Notes under the pieces: model-generated
Databases searched by the model: none
Told to the model about the DNA's origin: nothing
What the model saw: the letters and a program-made list of their open reading frames with translations, nothing else
DNA from: Bacteroidales bacterium
GTDB taxonomy: Bacteria; Bacteroidota; Bacteroidia; Bacteroidales; UBA932
Assembly (NCBI GenBank): GCA_024398095.1
Contig: JAKSJK010000008.1
Location: 1 to 52,304, forward strand
Length of the DNA stretch: 52,304 nucleotides
Reading direction: 5' to 3'
Program-made: the position numbers and the translations under genes
Shown: positions 35,770-43,690 of the stretch, piece by piece
How the letters are laid out: every line of letters starts with the position of its first letter
Numbering within the stretch: the first letter of the stretch is position 1

Positions 35770-38673
35770 ATGAAAAAGTATCTTGTCCTTCTGACTGCAG
35801 CCATCGCAATGATGGCAGCGTCATGCTCGCAGTATCACTACGAGACAGTTAAGAGCGACCCGCTCCACACCAAAATCTACACTCTTGAAAACGGCCTCCA
35901 GGTCTATATGACCGTGAATAAGGAGACTCCGCGCATCCAGACCTACATCGCTGTGAAAGTCGGCGCAAAGAACGACCCGCTCGAGACTACCGGTCTGGCC
36001 CACTACTTCGAACACCTTATGTTCAAGGGTACAGAGCAGTTCGGAACTTCAGACTATGAGGCCGAGAAACCGCTCCTCGATGAGATCGAAGCCCTCTTCG
36101 AGGTCTACCGCCAGACTGAAGATCCTGCAGAGCGCCAGGCCCTCTACCATCGGATTGACTCGATCAGCTACCAGGCTTCCCTCATCTCCATCCCTAACGA
36201 GTATGACAAGCTGATGGCCGTAATCGGCGCTGACGGTACAAACGCCTGGACTTCTCACGACGAGACTGTATATGTGGAGGATATCCCTTCCAACCAGGTT
36301 GAGAACTGGGCGCGCATCCAGGCCGACCGCTTCATGCATCCTGTGCTCCGCGGTTTCCATACCGAGCTGGAGACCATCTATGAGGAAAAGAATATGTCTC
36401 TCACCCAGGACAGCCGCAAGATCTGGCAGGCTCTTGACAATGCCCTGTTCCCACACCATCCTTATGGAATCCACGATGTGCTGGGCTTCCAGGACCACTT
36501 GAAGAACCCATCCATCACCAATGTGAAGAAATACCACGACACTTACTACGTGCCGAACAACATCCGTATCTGCCTCTCCGGCGATTTTGATCCGGACGAG
36601 ATGGTGGCCACGATCGAGAAGTACTTCGGCGCGTGGGAACCTAACCCTGAGATTCCGGTCCTTGAGTTCGAGCCTGAAGCTCCTATCACCGAGCCTGTAG
36701 TGCGCAATGTCTATGGTCTCGAGTCCGAGTCCTTGGCCCTCGGATGGCGTCTCCCTGCGGCTTCCGACCTGAAGAATACCGCTGTTTCGGAGATCGCCAG
36801 CTACATTCTCTACAACGGCCAGGCCGGCCTCATCGACCTCGATGTGAACCAGCAGCAGAAGGTGCTCGGTCTCTATGCCGGCGTGCAGACCCAGCCGGAC
36901 TACAGTTCTTTCCTCGTGATGGGCAATCCTAAGGAAGGTCAGACTCTCGAGCAGGTGAAGGCTGTGGCTCTGGAGGAGATTGCGAAGCTCCGCGCCGGCG
37001 ATTTCGACGAGTCTCTCATCGAGGCTACCATCAACAACATCGAGCTTGAAAAAATGCGCGCACTCGAGGACAACCGCTCCCGTGCGCAACTCTACATCGA
37101 GGCCTTCATCAACAATGTGGACTGGGCGGATGCCTGCCATGTGGTGGAGCGCTACAGCGCCGTGACCAAGGAGGATGTAGTGGCTTGGGCTAACGAGTTC
37201 CTCGGCGAAGATAGCTATGTTGTGATCTACAAGCGCCAGGGCGTGGATACCGATGTCCAGAAGATTTCAGCTCCGAAGATCACCCCAATAGCTACCAATC
37301 GCGATAGCGAGAGCGCCTTCCTGGCCGAGATGAAAGCCTCCAAGGTAAAGCCTATCGAGCCGGCCTATGTGGACTTCAAGAAGGATATGAGCCAGTTCAA
37401 GGTGGCAGAGGACGTAAATGTGCTCTATAAGAAGAATGTACTCAACGACATCGCCACCGTGGTTCTTTCCTTTGATATGGGTCGCCAGAACGAGCCTGCT
37501 CTCGACCTCGCTCCTGATTATGTAGACTATCTCGGCACCGCAGAGATGAGCGCAGAGGAGATTGCAGTTAAGATGTATGAGCTCGCTTGCTCTTACAACC
37601 TGCGCATGGGTGACCGTCGCAGCACCATCAGCGTGACCGGACTGAAGGATAACCTCCCGGAGGCCCTCAGGATCGTGGAGTCACTTCTTACTGGTGCTCA
37701 GGGGGATGAGGAGGTGCTCGCCGCTGTCAAGGCTGACATTCTTAAGAGCCGCAGCAACGGCAAACTCAACCAGAGGACCTGCTACAGCGCCCTTACCAAT
37801 TACGTCACCTATGGCGCGGAGGATGTGAAGGCGACGACTCTCACCAATGAGCAGCTCATGGCTCTCACCTCAGAGGATGTGCTCGGCAAGCTCGCCGGAC
37901 TCTTTACCAAGTCGCACGAGATCCTCTATTATGGCCCTGCTTCCGAGAAGGAAGTGAAGGCTATGATCGCTGAGAACCACATCCTCAATGAGAATCTCGA
38001 GCCTCTTGAGAGGACTCATTCCCAGAAGGTTGTGAACGAGGGTAATTCAGTAGTGCTCATGCAGTACGATGCCCCTCAGATCTACTACCTCCAGTATTCC
38101 AACCGTGGCGAGAGCTTCGATCCTGCCGAGATTGCAGCCATCGATCTCTACAACGAGTATTTCGGCGGCGGTATGAACACCATTGTATTCCAGGAGATGC
38201 GTGAGGCCCGTGGTCTTGCATATTCGGCTTGGGCGATGCTGCGCAAGCCTGGCTTCGCGGCTGATACCTATCCGTTCATGGCTTTCATCGCTACTCAGAA
38301 CGACAAACTCCAGATTGCAGTCGAGGCCTTCGATGATATCATCAACAATATGCCGGAGTCCGAGGCAGCCTTTGCAGTTGCTAAGGAGGCTCTCATCTCC
38401 CGCATGCGTACCGACAGGACCACCGGCATGGGTGTGCTGAATGCCTATCTTACTTGCCGCGAGCTCGGCATCGACGAGCCTCTCGATAAGCAGATTTTCG
38501 AGGCTGTGCAGAGCATGACTCTTGCCGATGTGGTGGCTACCCAGCAGAAGTGGGTGAAGGGACGCAACTACGTCTACACCATCCTCGGCGATATCAAGGA
38601 TCTTGACATGGACTTCCTCAAGACCCTCGGCCCTGTAAAGATCGTTTCATCTGAAGAGGTGTTCGGATACTAA
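35770..38673 (+). CDS. M16 family (insulinase-like) zinc metalloprotease lipoprotein
   Basis: The protein has 967 residues (lipobox AASC, Cys19). The inverted zinc motif HYFEH is at 78-82 (ligands H78 and H82, catalytic E81), with the third ligand likely in ELETIYEEKNMS about 75 residues later. Two M16 halves are present; the C-terminal half carries YFGGGMNTIVFQEMREARGLAYS, the non-catalytic partner with the R-Y type binding site. These clam-shell proteases degrade peptides in the periplasm. The gene begins 55 bases after tRNA-Gly without a clear promoter and converges with the next gene, overlapping it by four bases. Confidence 0.9.
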   Translation: MKKYLVLLTAAIAMMAASCSQYHYETVKSDPLHTKIYTLENGLQVYMTVNKETPRIQTYIAVKVGAKNDPLETTGLAHYFEHLMFKGTEQFGTSDYEAEKPLLDEIEALFEVYRQTEDPAERQALYHRIDSISYQASLISIPNEYDKLMAVIGADGTNAWTSHDETVYVEDIPSNQVENWARIQADRFMHPVLRGFHTELETIYEEKNMSLTQDSRKIWQALDNALFPHHPYGIHDVLGFQDHLKNPSITNVKKYHDTYYVPNNIRICLSGDFDPDEMVATIEKYFGAWEPNPEIPVLEFEPEAPITEPVVRNVYGLESESLALGWRLPAASDLKNTAVSEIASYILYNGQAGLIDLDVNQQQKVLGLYAGVQTQPDYSSFLVMGNPKEGQTLEQVKAVALEEIAKLRAGDFDESLIEATINNIELEKMRALEDNRSRAQLYIEAFINNVDWADACHVVERYSAVTKEDVVAWANEFLGEDSYVVIYKRQGVDTDVQKISAPKITPIATNRDSESAFLAEMKASKVKPIEPAYVDFKKDMSQFKVAEDVNVLYKKNVLNDIATVVLSFDMGRQNEPALDLAPDYVDYLGTAEMSAEEIAVKMYELACSYNLRMGDRRSTISVTGLKDNLPEALRIVESLLTGAQGDEEVLAAVKADILKSRSNGKLNQRTCYSALTNYVTYGAEDVKATTLTNEQLMALTSEDVLGKLAGLFTKSHEILYYGPASEKEVKAMIAENHILNENLEPLERTHSQKVVNEGNSVVLMQYDAPQIYYLQYSNRGESFDPAEIAAIDLYNEYFGGGMNTIVFQEMREARGLAYSAWAMLRKPGFAADTYPFMAFIATQNDKLQIAVEAFDDIINNMPESEAAFAVAKEALISRMRTDRTTGMGVLNAYLTCRELGIDEPLDKQIFEAVQSMTLADVVATQQKWVKGRNYVYTILGDIKDLDMDFLKTLGPVKIVSSEEVFGY

Positions 38674-39920
38674 AGCCCCTTCGCAGCCGATTGGCCGGCG
38701 AGAAGACCGGTCGAGAACGCGATGTGCAGATTATATCCGCCGGTATCGGCATCCAGATCGAGGACTTCACCCGCAAGGTGGAGTCCTTTGCTTGTCTTGG
38801 ACTCAAGTGTCTTGGGACTCACGCTGTCGAGACTCACGCCACCGGCGGTGATGACGCAGCGCTCGTAGCCCACGTGTGAGACGATGTCCAGTTTCCAGTT
38901 CTTGAGGGCCTTGGCGAGCCTCTTGTGGTCCAGATCCGGCCAGTTTGCCATGAACAGTGGAATCACCTCCATCGGCAGGAGCTTGCCAAGCAGCACTCCA
39001 AAGCGGGTCTTGTAAGGCTTGCCTTCGCTGCGCTTGTCCTTGCTGATCTCGTCCCAGAGCTTCTGGACTCTCTTTTCCAACTCCTCAATCTCCACAGCAG
39101 GCTTTAGGTCTATCACCACCGCCACCTTGGAACCGTTGCTCAGTGCCTTCACGCACTTTCGGCTGAGCTTGAAACCGACCGGTCCCTCGATGCCTCCGTC
39201 TGTGAAATCGATATCGCCGAACTCGCTCTGAGCCTCGTTGCCGTCTATGATCGAAGTCATCTGGATGTTTTTGAGGGAAATCCACTCGGTGTAGCGGTAA
39301 TTCTTGGGGGTGAGGGCAGTCAGGGAAGGGAAGCGCGGAGTGAGTTCGTGACCGAAAGCCTCTGCCCAGGCATAGCCGTCGCCGGTCGAACCGGTCCTCG
39401 GATAGGAGAGACCTCCGGTGGTTATGATGAGTTTGCGGCACCTCCAGGAAGACCCGTCGGCGCAGTTCACGATGTAGTTCCAGCCTTCGCTGTTACCCTC
39501 TATGACTCCGGTCACATTGCAGTTGCAGAATATCTTTGCGCCAGCCTCCGTGGCCATCTTAACGAGCGTGTCTACGACTGTAGAAGAAAGATGGTTAGAT
39601 GGGAAAGCTCTGTCACCACGCTCCACGACCGCCTCCATCCCGTTGCACTCCAGCAGCGAAATGAGTTTCTCCGGCGTCAGATTGTAGAACGACGGACGGA
39701 GGAAATTGGCCTTCGGGTAGACATGCTGCTGGAATTCGTTCCACTCCTTCACATTAGTAAAGTTGCAACGGCCCTTTCCCGTAATCATGATCTTGCGTCC
39801 CGGTCGCGGCATTTTCTCCAAAACCGCAACTCTGGGCGCAGCCTCCGATGCCGCCGCTCCGTATGCCGCCATGAGTCCTGCGGCACCGCCTCCGATTATA
39901 ATGATATCCGCTTCTTTCAT
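38670..39920 (-). CDS. HI0933-like NAD(P)/FAD-dependent oxidoreductase
   Basis: The protein has 416 residues from ATG 39920; the upstream ATG at 39932 adds four residues and is less likely. The FAD motif IIIIGGGAAGLMAAYGAA is at the N-terminus. KMPRPGRKIMITGKGRCNFTN and the late TAGGVSLDSVSPKTLESK with GLHLAGEVLDLDADTGGYN are diagnostic of the HI0933/YhiN/BaiN family. The cellular role is poorly defined; some members reduce bile acid intermediates or act in redox repair. It is a single-gene unit. A near-consensus promoter box CATATTTG lies on the minus strand about 10 bases before the start. Confidence 0.88.
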   Translation of the reverse strand: MKEADIIIIGGGAAGLMAAYGAAASEAAPRVAVLEKMPRPGRKIMITGKGRCNFTNVKEWNEFQQHVYPKANFLRPSFYNLTPEKLISLLECNGMEAVVERGDRAFPSNHLSSTVVDTLVKMATEAGAKIFCNCNVTGVIEGNSEGWNYIVNCADGSSWRCRKLIITTGGLSYPRTGSTGDGYAWAEAFGHELTPRFPSLTALTPKNYRYTEWISLKNIQMTSIIDGNEAQSEFGDIDFTDGGIEGPVGFKLSRKCVKALSNGSKVAVVIDLKPAVEIEELEKRVQKLWDEISKDKRSEGKPYKTRFGVLLGKLLPMEVIPLFMANWPDLDHKRLAKALKNWKLDIVSHVGYERCVITAGGVSLDSVSPKTLESKTSKGLHLAGEVLDLDADTGGYNLHIAFSTGLLAGQSAAKGL

Positions 39921-39948
39921 AAAACTCCGCAAATATGGGAAAAATACT

Positions 39949-39956
39949 TATATTTG
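39949..39956 (+). promoter_or_regulatory. -7 promoter box of tRNA-Thr (and the following CDS)
   Basis: TATATTTG is a full match to TAnnTTTG. It ends 12 bases before the tRNA-Thr 5' end. No -33 TTTG is clear at the usual distance. It is the only promoter-like element upstream of the binding-protein gene at 40043. Confidence 0.6.
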
Positions 39957-39968
39957 CAATCTCAATCA

Positions 39969-40041
39969 GCCAGTTTAGCTCAGTCGGTAGAGCATCGCAT
40001 TCGTAACGCGAAGGTCGTCAGTTCGATCCTGATAGCTGGCT
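39969..40041 (+). tRNA. tRNA-Thr (anticodon CGU)
   Basis: The 73-nt cloverleaf has the acceptor pair GCCAGTT/AGCTGGC, D arm GCTC/GAGC, loop TTCGTAA with anticodon CGT (reads ACG), and T arm GTCAG/CTGAT with loop TTCGATC. The innermost pair of the anticodon stem is an A-C mismatch (TCGCA with CGCGA). The discriminator is U and no CCA is encoded. An ATG lies one base beyond the 3' end. Confidence 0.92.
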
Positions 40042-40042
40042 C

Positions 40043-41008
40043 ATGAAAAGTCTGTTCAAAACACTGACAGTTCTGCTGCTCGTGTCCTGCACCGGACACG
40101 GGCAGTTTGATTATGCCCCGTCGATGGAACATGCCTGCTGGCTGGATGTGCAGGATTCCCTCGTGGTGAGCATTTCGCCCTACGACGGTTCTCGTGACAC
40201 CTTATATATAAATAATGTATATGAGCGCGTCGTCTGTATGTCCTCGACCTTCGTGGCGGGCTTTGCCGAGATTGGGGCCATCGATGCCGTTGCAGGCGTT
40301 TCGGGGCTTCGTTATATCTCCAATCAGGACGTACATGCAGTTGAAGTGGGTTCTGACGCGGCTCTGGACTACGAGGCCGTACTGGGATTGCAGCCTGATG
40401 TGGTGCTGACCTATGGAGTTGCGGCTGCGAAGCCGGAATACGAGCAGCGCCTGAACGAACTGGGGGTGAGAACTTTCCGGCTCTATGACCATCTCGAGGT
40501 TTCGCCCCTGGGCAGGAGCGAATATCTGAAGGCATATGGAGCGATGACGGGCCGACGTGCGCAGGCTGACAGTCTCTACAAGGTCATTTGTGAGTCCTAC
40601 GAGTCCTTGACTGTACGGACTGATACTCCTGTGAAGGTACTGATCAATGCTCCTTTCGGCGATGCGTGGTACATTCCGTGCGAGGATAGTTATTTCTCAC
40701 ATCTGGTGAAGGACGCAGGTGGGGTCATCCTAGGCTCCCAGCCCGGTGTGGGCTCTGCTGTGATCTCTCGTGAGACCGCTTTCGTGCTCTCGCAGCAGGC
40801 GGATCTCTGGCTCAATCCCGGCAGAGGACAGAGGCCGGACTTCATTCCGCGTATGCCTACCTACGACAATACCCTCCGGACTACTCCCGAGGGCGGAAAC
40901 GATTTCTGGGAAAGGGGTGCAATCCGCTCCGACCTGGTCCTGAGGGACCTGGTTTCAATCTTTTCCGGACGGACTGAGAATCTAGAATATTATCTTGAAG
41001 TCAAATAG
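40043..41008 (+). CDS. Periplasmic binding protein-like lipoprotein (cobalamin/siderophore type)
   Basis: The protein has 321 residues (lipobox LVSC, Cys16). The segment YERVVCMSSTFVAGFAEIG, LQPDVVLTYG and NPGRGQRP resemble class III solute-binding proteins for iron complexes or vitamin B12 (FecB/BtuF-like), which deliver ligand to an ABC importer. No permease or ATPase gene is nearby. ATG 40043 lies one base after the tRNA-Thr 3' end, so the tRNA is the whole leader, or the mature mRNA is nearly leaderless. The signal peptide confirms this start. The 3' end overlaps a convergent gene by 27 bases. Confidence 0.75.
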   Translation: MKSLFKTLTVLLLVSCTGHGQFDYAPSMEHACWLDVQDSLVVSISPYDGSRDTLYINNVYERVVCMSSTFVAGFAEIGAIDAVAGVSGLRYISNQDVHAVEVGSDAALDYEAVLGLQPDVVLTYGVAAAKPEYEQRLNELGVRTFRLYDHLEVSPLGRSEYLKAYGAMTGRRAQADSLYKVICESYESLTVRTDTPVKVLINAPFGDAWYIPCEDSYFSHLVKDAGGVILGSQPGVGSAVISRETAFVLSQQADLWLNPGRGQRPDFIPRMPTYDNTLRTTPEGGNDFWERGAIRSDLVLRDLVSIFSGRTENLEYYLEVK

Positions 41009-41530
41009 AGGATTGCTGCAGTAGCTTGCCGCAATCTTTGCCGTTCCGTCTTCGCGGGAAATCAGGTGTGCGGGTGCAGCGAGTTCTATCGCCACGAGGT
41101 CTCCGATTCTCTGCGAAACGACCTTGGAAACCGCAGCAAGTGCATCTTCCACTCTCTTGCGGGCACCTTCGCCGACAGCGGTTTCATAGACTATTCGGCC
41201 GCCGAGACTGAAAGAGAATGCGTTCTCCGGGTTCTCCAGGGTGATCTTGCTGTAGACTGCTGCGGGAAGGACGGAGGTCCTGTCGAAGAAGGCTGCGGCG
41301 CTGTGTCCCTCTGCGTAGAGGAGCACACCGTATCCGATGGCTTCGTAGTAGCGGTCGGCGAATTTTGCTCCGATGCACTTGCCGGCACGGCTCATCTTCG
41401 CGAAGAGCACGGGGGTGTAGCTGAAGCCTCCGATCTCATCGGGCACGAAGAAATCCTTATCCTCGCGCTCCCAGGTGGTGTCGGGACGGCAGCTGACATT
41501 GCCGCATGTGTCTATGACTGTGATGTTCAT
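40982..41530 (-). CDS. Fumarylacetoacetate hydrolase-like protein (uncertain)
   Basis: The protein has 182 residues and is soluble. FFVPDEIGGFSYTPVLFAKM and GAKFADRYYEAIGYGVLLY are loosely similar to fumarylacetoacetase/isomerase-fold proteins (compare the R/K-YY-D/E-I-x-x-G motif), but the catalytic acid residues are not clearly conserved. A structural or inactive relative is possible. It is the last gene of a minus-strand set with the exonuclease and dnaN, 0 bases from the former. Its 3' end overlaps the end of the binding-protein gene, so both proteins are encoded on opposite strands over 27 bases. Confidence 0.5.
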   Translation of the reverse strand: MNITVIDTCGNVSCRPDTTWEREDKDFFVPDEIGGFSYTPVLFAKMSRAGKCIGAKFADRYYEAIGYGVLLYAEGHSAAAFFDRTSVLPAAVYSKITLENPENAFSFSLGGRIVYETAVGEGARKRVEDALAAVSKVVSQRIGDLVAIELAAPAHLISREDGTAKIAASYCSNPLFDFKIIF

Positions 41531-42421
41531 TTACCTGTTGTTGAACTTGGAGAAGAGGTCGTCCATGCTGTAGTGCTTCTCTTCGGTGCGCGGCTTGCGG
41601 ACTATGCCTCTCTCTGCGTCCAGCTCGGCCTTGATGCGTGCGAACTGGCGCTTGGTGTCGAGGGTGAAGTCGCCGTTCGCAATCCATGCGAAGTAGGACG
41701 GCTCTGTCTGGTACACCTCGCGGCAGGTCTTGCCCTTGTGCTTTCCGAAGTTGACCACAGGTTCCTTGGCGGAGTTGTAGGCTATGCGGCCCGCGTAGTC
41801 GACTGTTTTCTGCTGCTCGGTGAAGCCGGCCAGCCAGTCCACGTCGTTGCGTATCTGCTCCTCGCTGTATCTGTCGAGCTGTCCTTTCAGCACGGCGAGT
41901 GTGGCAAGTGTGTCGGCCTCTGCTGCATGTGCGTTCTCGAAGTCTCCTCCTACATAGAAGCGGTGCGCTGCCTTGAGGGTGCGCGGCTCCATCTTGTAGT
42001 AGATGACCTGTACATCCACCATTTTCTTGCTATGCAGGTCTATGGAAGGCTCTTTGCCGAGGAAGTTGCAAGCACGTTCGATCTCCTCTGCCAGCAGAGG
42101 AAGGTCGAACTTTGCGGAATTGTAGCCTGCGAGGTCGGCGTCCTCCATCCAGGAGATGACCTCGTCCATGATTTCGTAGAACTTCTTTTCGTCCTTCACA
42201 TCTTCGTTGCTGATGCCGTTCACGGCCTGGGCGGAAGCGTTCATCGGACGCTGGCACAGGTGCTCGTAGTCCCACGGGCAGACCCTCCAGGTCTTGATCC
42301 TCTGTTCGCCGCCCGGGAATACCTTCACAAAGCTGAGTTCTACGATGCTGTCGCCGGAAATGCTGAGACCGGTGCTCTCTATGTCAAAGAAGAGCAACGG
42401 CCTCTTGAGATTGAGTTCCAT
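41531..42421 (-). CDS. DEDDh 3'-5' exonuclease (DnaQ-like) with C-terminal accessory domain
   Basis: The protein has 296 residues. The exonuclease fold spans about 8-180: motif I FFDIESTG (D13, E15), motif II around YNSAKFDLPLLAEEIE, and motif III HAAEADTLAT with the catalytic His and Asp. The family proofreads or trims DNA or RNA. The C-terminal part holds VVNFGKHKGKTCREVYQTEPSYFAWI, a short domain like that seen in some proofreading-type or virulence-associated proteins (DUF3820-like), with Trp and Asp conserved. It sits directly after dnaN (9 bases between), consistent with a replication role, and its end abuts the next gene. Confidence 0.85.
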   Translation of the reverse strand: MELNLKRPLLFFDIESTGLSISGDSIVELSFVKVFPGGEQRIKTWRVCPWDYEHLCQRPMNASAQAVNGISNEDVKDEKKFYEIMDEVISWMEDADLAGYNSAKFDLPLLAEEIERACNFLGKEPSIDLHSKKMVDVQVIYYKMEPRTLKAAHRFYVGGDFENAHAAEADTLATLAVLKGQLDRYSEEQIRNDVDWLAGFTEQQKTVDYAGRIAYNSAKEPVVNFGKHKGKTCREVYQTEPSYFAWIANGDFTLDTKRQFARIKAELDAERGIVRKPRTEEKHYSMDDLFSKFNNR

Positions 42422-42430
42422 ATTCTGGAA

Positions 42431-43552
42431 TTATGAGAACATGATAGGCATGATGATGCCGCAGAGCTTCTCGCTTTCAGCCTCGTCCTCTGCAGGAACG
42501 ATGAGGGCTGCGCGCCTGTTGTCTGCAAACTTCATCACAACCTCGTTGCAGCTCATGTTGCTGAGGATCTCCACGAGGAAGGTCGACTTGAAGCCGATCT
42601 CGAGGTTCTCTCCGTCATACTGGCATGCGAGTTTCTCGTATGCTGCGATTGAGAATCCGAGGTCCTGTGCGGTGATCTCGAGGGAATTCTCGCGGAGGGT
42701 GAACTTGATCTGGCTGGAAGCCTTGTTGGCGCAGACAGAAACCCTTCGTACGGTGTTGAGGAACATTGCCCTGTCAACCTTGAGGGTGTTGGCGTTATTC
42801 TGAGGGATGACGTCGCGGTAGCGAGGGTACTTGCCCACGATCTGGCGGCAGATCACCACGGTGTTGCCGAAGCGGAACATCGCGTTCTTCGCGTCGAAGC
42901 TTACCTCCACCGTGTCGGCATCCTTGCCTATGATGGCCCTGAGCACTGCTGCAGGCTTCTTGTGGAGGATGAAGGCAATGTTTTCAGGAGTGCTTGCGTC
43001 CTTTGTGGTGTAGCAGATGAGCTTGTGGGCGTCAGATGCCACGAGGGTGGTGGACTCCGGACCGAAGTCGAAGTAGATGCCGTTCATGGTAGGGCGGATC
43101 TCGTCGTCTGCGGTTGCGTAAATGGTGGAAGAAATGCCTTCCACGAGGCTCTGGGCAGGGAAATTGACCACGGTTGCGGTCTCGTCGGTGCCGGTGATCT
43201 CAGGGTAGTCGTCTGCAGGGAAGTACGGCAGGGATGAGTTTCCGCTGGCCCACTTGCACTCGAAGGTGCTGTCGGAAACCACACTGATGGTCAGCGGCTG
43301 GTCCGGCAGTTCCTTGAGGAGTTCCATGAGGTGCTTTGCAGGCACTGCGATCCTGCCTTCCTGGACTGCGGTCTCCACCTCGATGCTGGTCTTGAGGGTG
43401 AGCTCCGAATCTGATGCGGTGATCTCGAGCTTGCCGTCCTTCAGCACGAAGAGGAAGCACTCGAGGATTGGGAGGGCTGACTTCGAAGGAATGGCCTTTG
43501 CAACGGCTACGGTGCCTTTGAGCAGCTCTGAGCTTGAGATGATGAATTTCAT
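42431..43552 (-). CDS. dnaN: DNA polymerase III beta sliding clamp
   Basis: The protein has 373 residues and a normal length. The N-terminus MKFIISSSELLKGTVAVAKA, the second-domain segment VSVCANKASSQIKFTL, and the C-terminal IMPIMFS, analogous to the Pro-Met clamp-closing end, match DnaN. The ring clamp holds Pol III and other partners to DNA. It starts at 43552 with a leader carrying a TAnnTTTG box on the minus strand. It is not linked to dnaA here and no DnaA-box cluster was found in the 140-base upstream region. It leads the exonuclease gene. Confidence 0.95.
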   Translation of the reverse strand: MKFIISSSELLKGTVAVAKAIPSKSALPILECFLFVLKDGKLEITASDSELTLKTSIEVETAVQEGRIAVPAKHLMELLKELPDQPLTISVVSDSTFECKWASGNSSLPYFPADDYPEITGTDETATVVNFPAQSLVEGISSTIYATADDEIRPTMNGIYFDFGPESTTLVASDAHKLICYTTKDASTPENIAFILHKKPAAVLRAIIGKDADTVEVSFDAKNAMFRFGNTVVICRQIVGKYPRYRDVIPQNNANTLKVDRAMFLNTVRRVSVCANKASSQIKFTLRENSLEITAQDLGFSIAAYEKLACQYDGENLEIGFKSTFLVEILSNMSCNEVVMKFADNRRAALIVPAEDEAESEKLCGIIMPIMFS

Positions 43553-43611
43553 ATATGAGTGTGTTTTAATTATCTATCCTGGTGTCCGTACGGGTACGGT
43601 TACATCAGATA

Positions 43612-43619
43612 CAAAAGTA
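43612..43619 (-). promoter_or_regulatory. -7 promoter box of dnaN
   Basis: The minus strand reads TACTTTTG, a full match to TAnnTTTG, about 60 bases before ATG 43552. A short inverted repeat, CCGTAC/GTACGG (43586-43599), lies in the leader and may be a regulatory site or chance. Confidence 0.55.
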
Positions 43620-43690
43620 ATAAAAAAACTTCGTTTATCTGGCACATATTTTGATTTTTATCTGCTCTGCGACTAAAATTTTGTCTAGAT

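Noticed and set aside
41066..42436. A plus-strand frame of 456 codons opposite the exonuclease and FAH-like genes
   Set aside because: It crosses two real genes and has a biased, repetitive composition with no domain.
43586..43599. Inverted repeat CCGTAC/GTACGG in the dnaN leader as an operator
   Set aside because: It has only six base pairs and a two-base loop; it was noted within the promoter entry, but evidence for regulation is too weak for a separate feature.
43553..43690. A possible replication origin upstream of dnaN
   Set aside because: No DnaA boxes (TTATCCACA-like) or AT-rich unwinding repeats were seen, and dnaA is not nearby.
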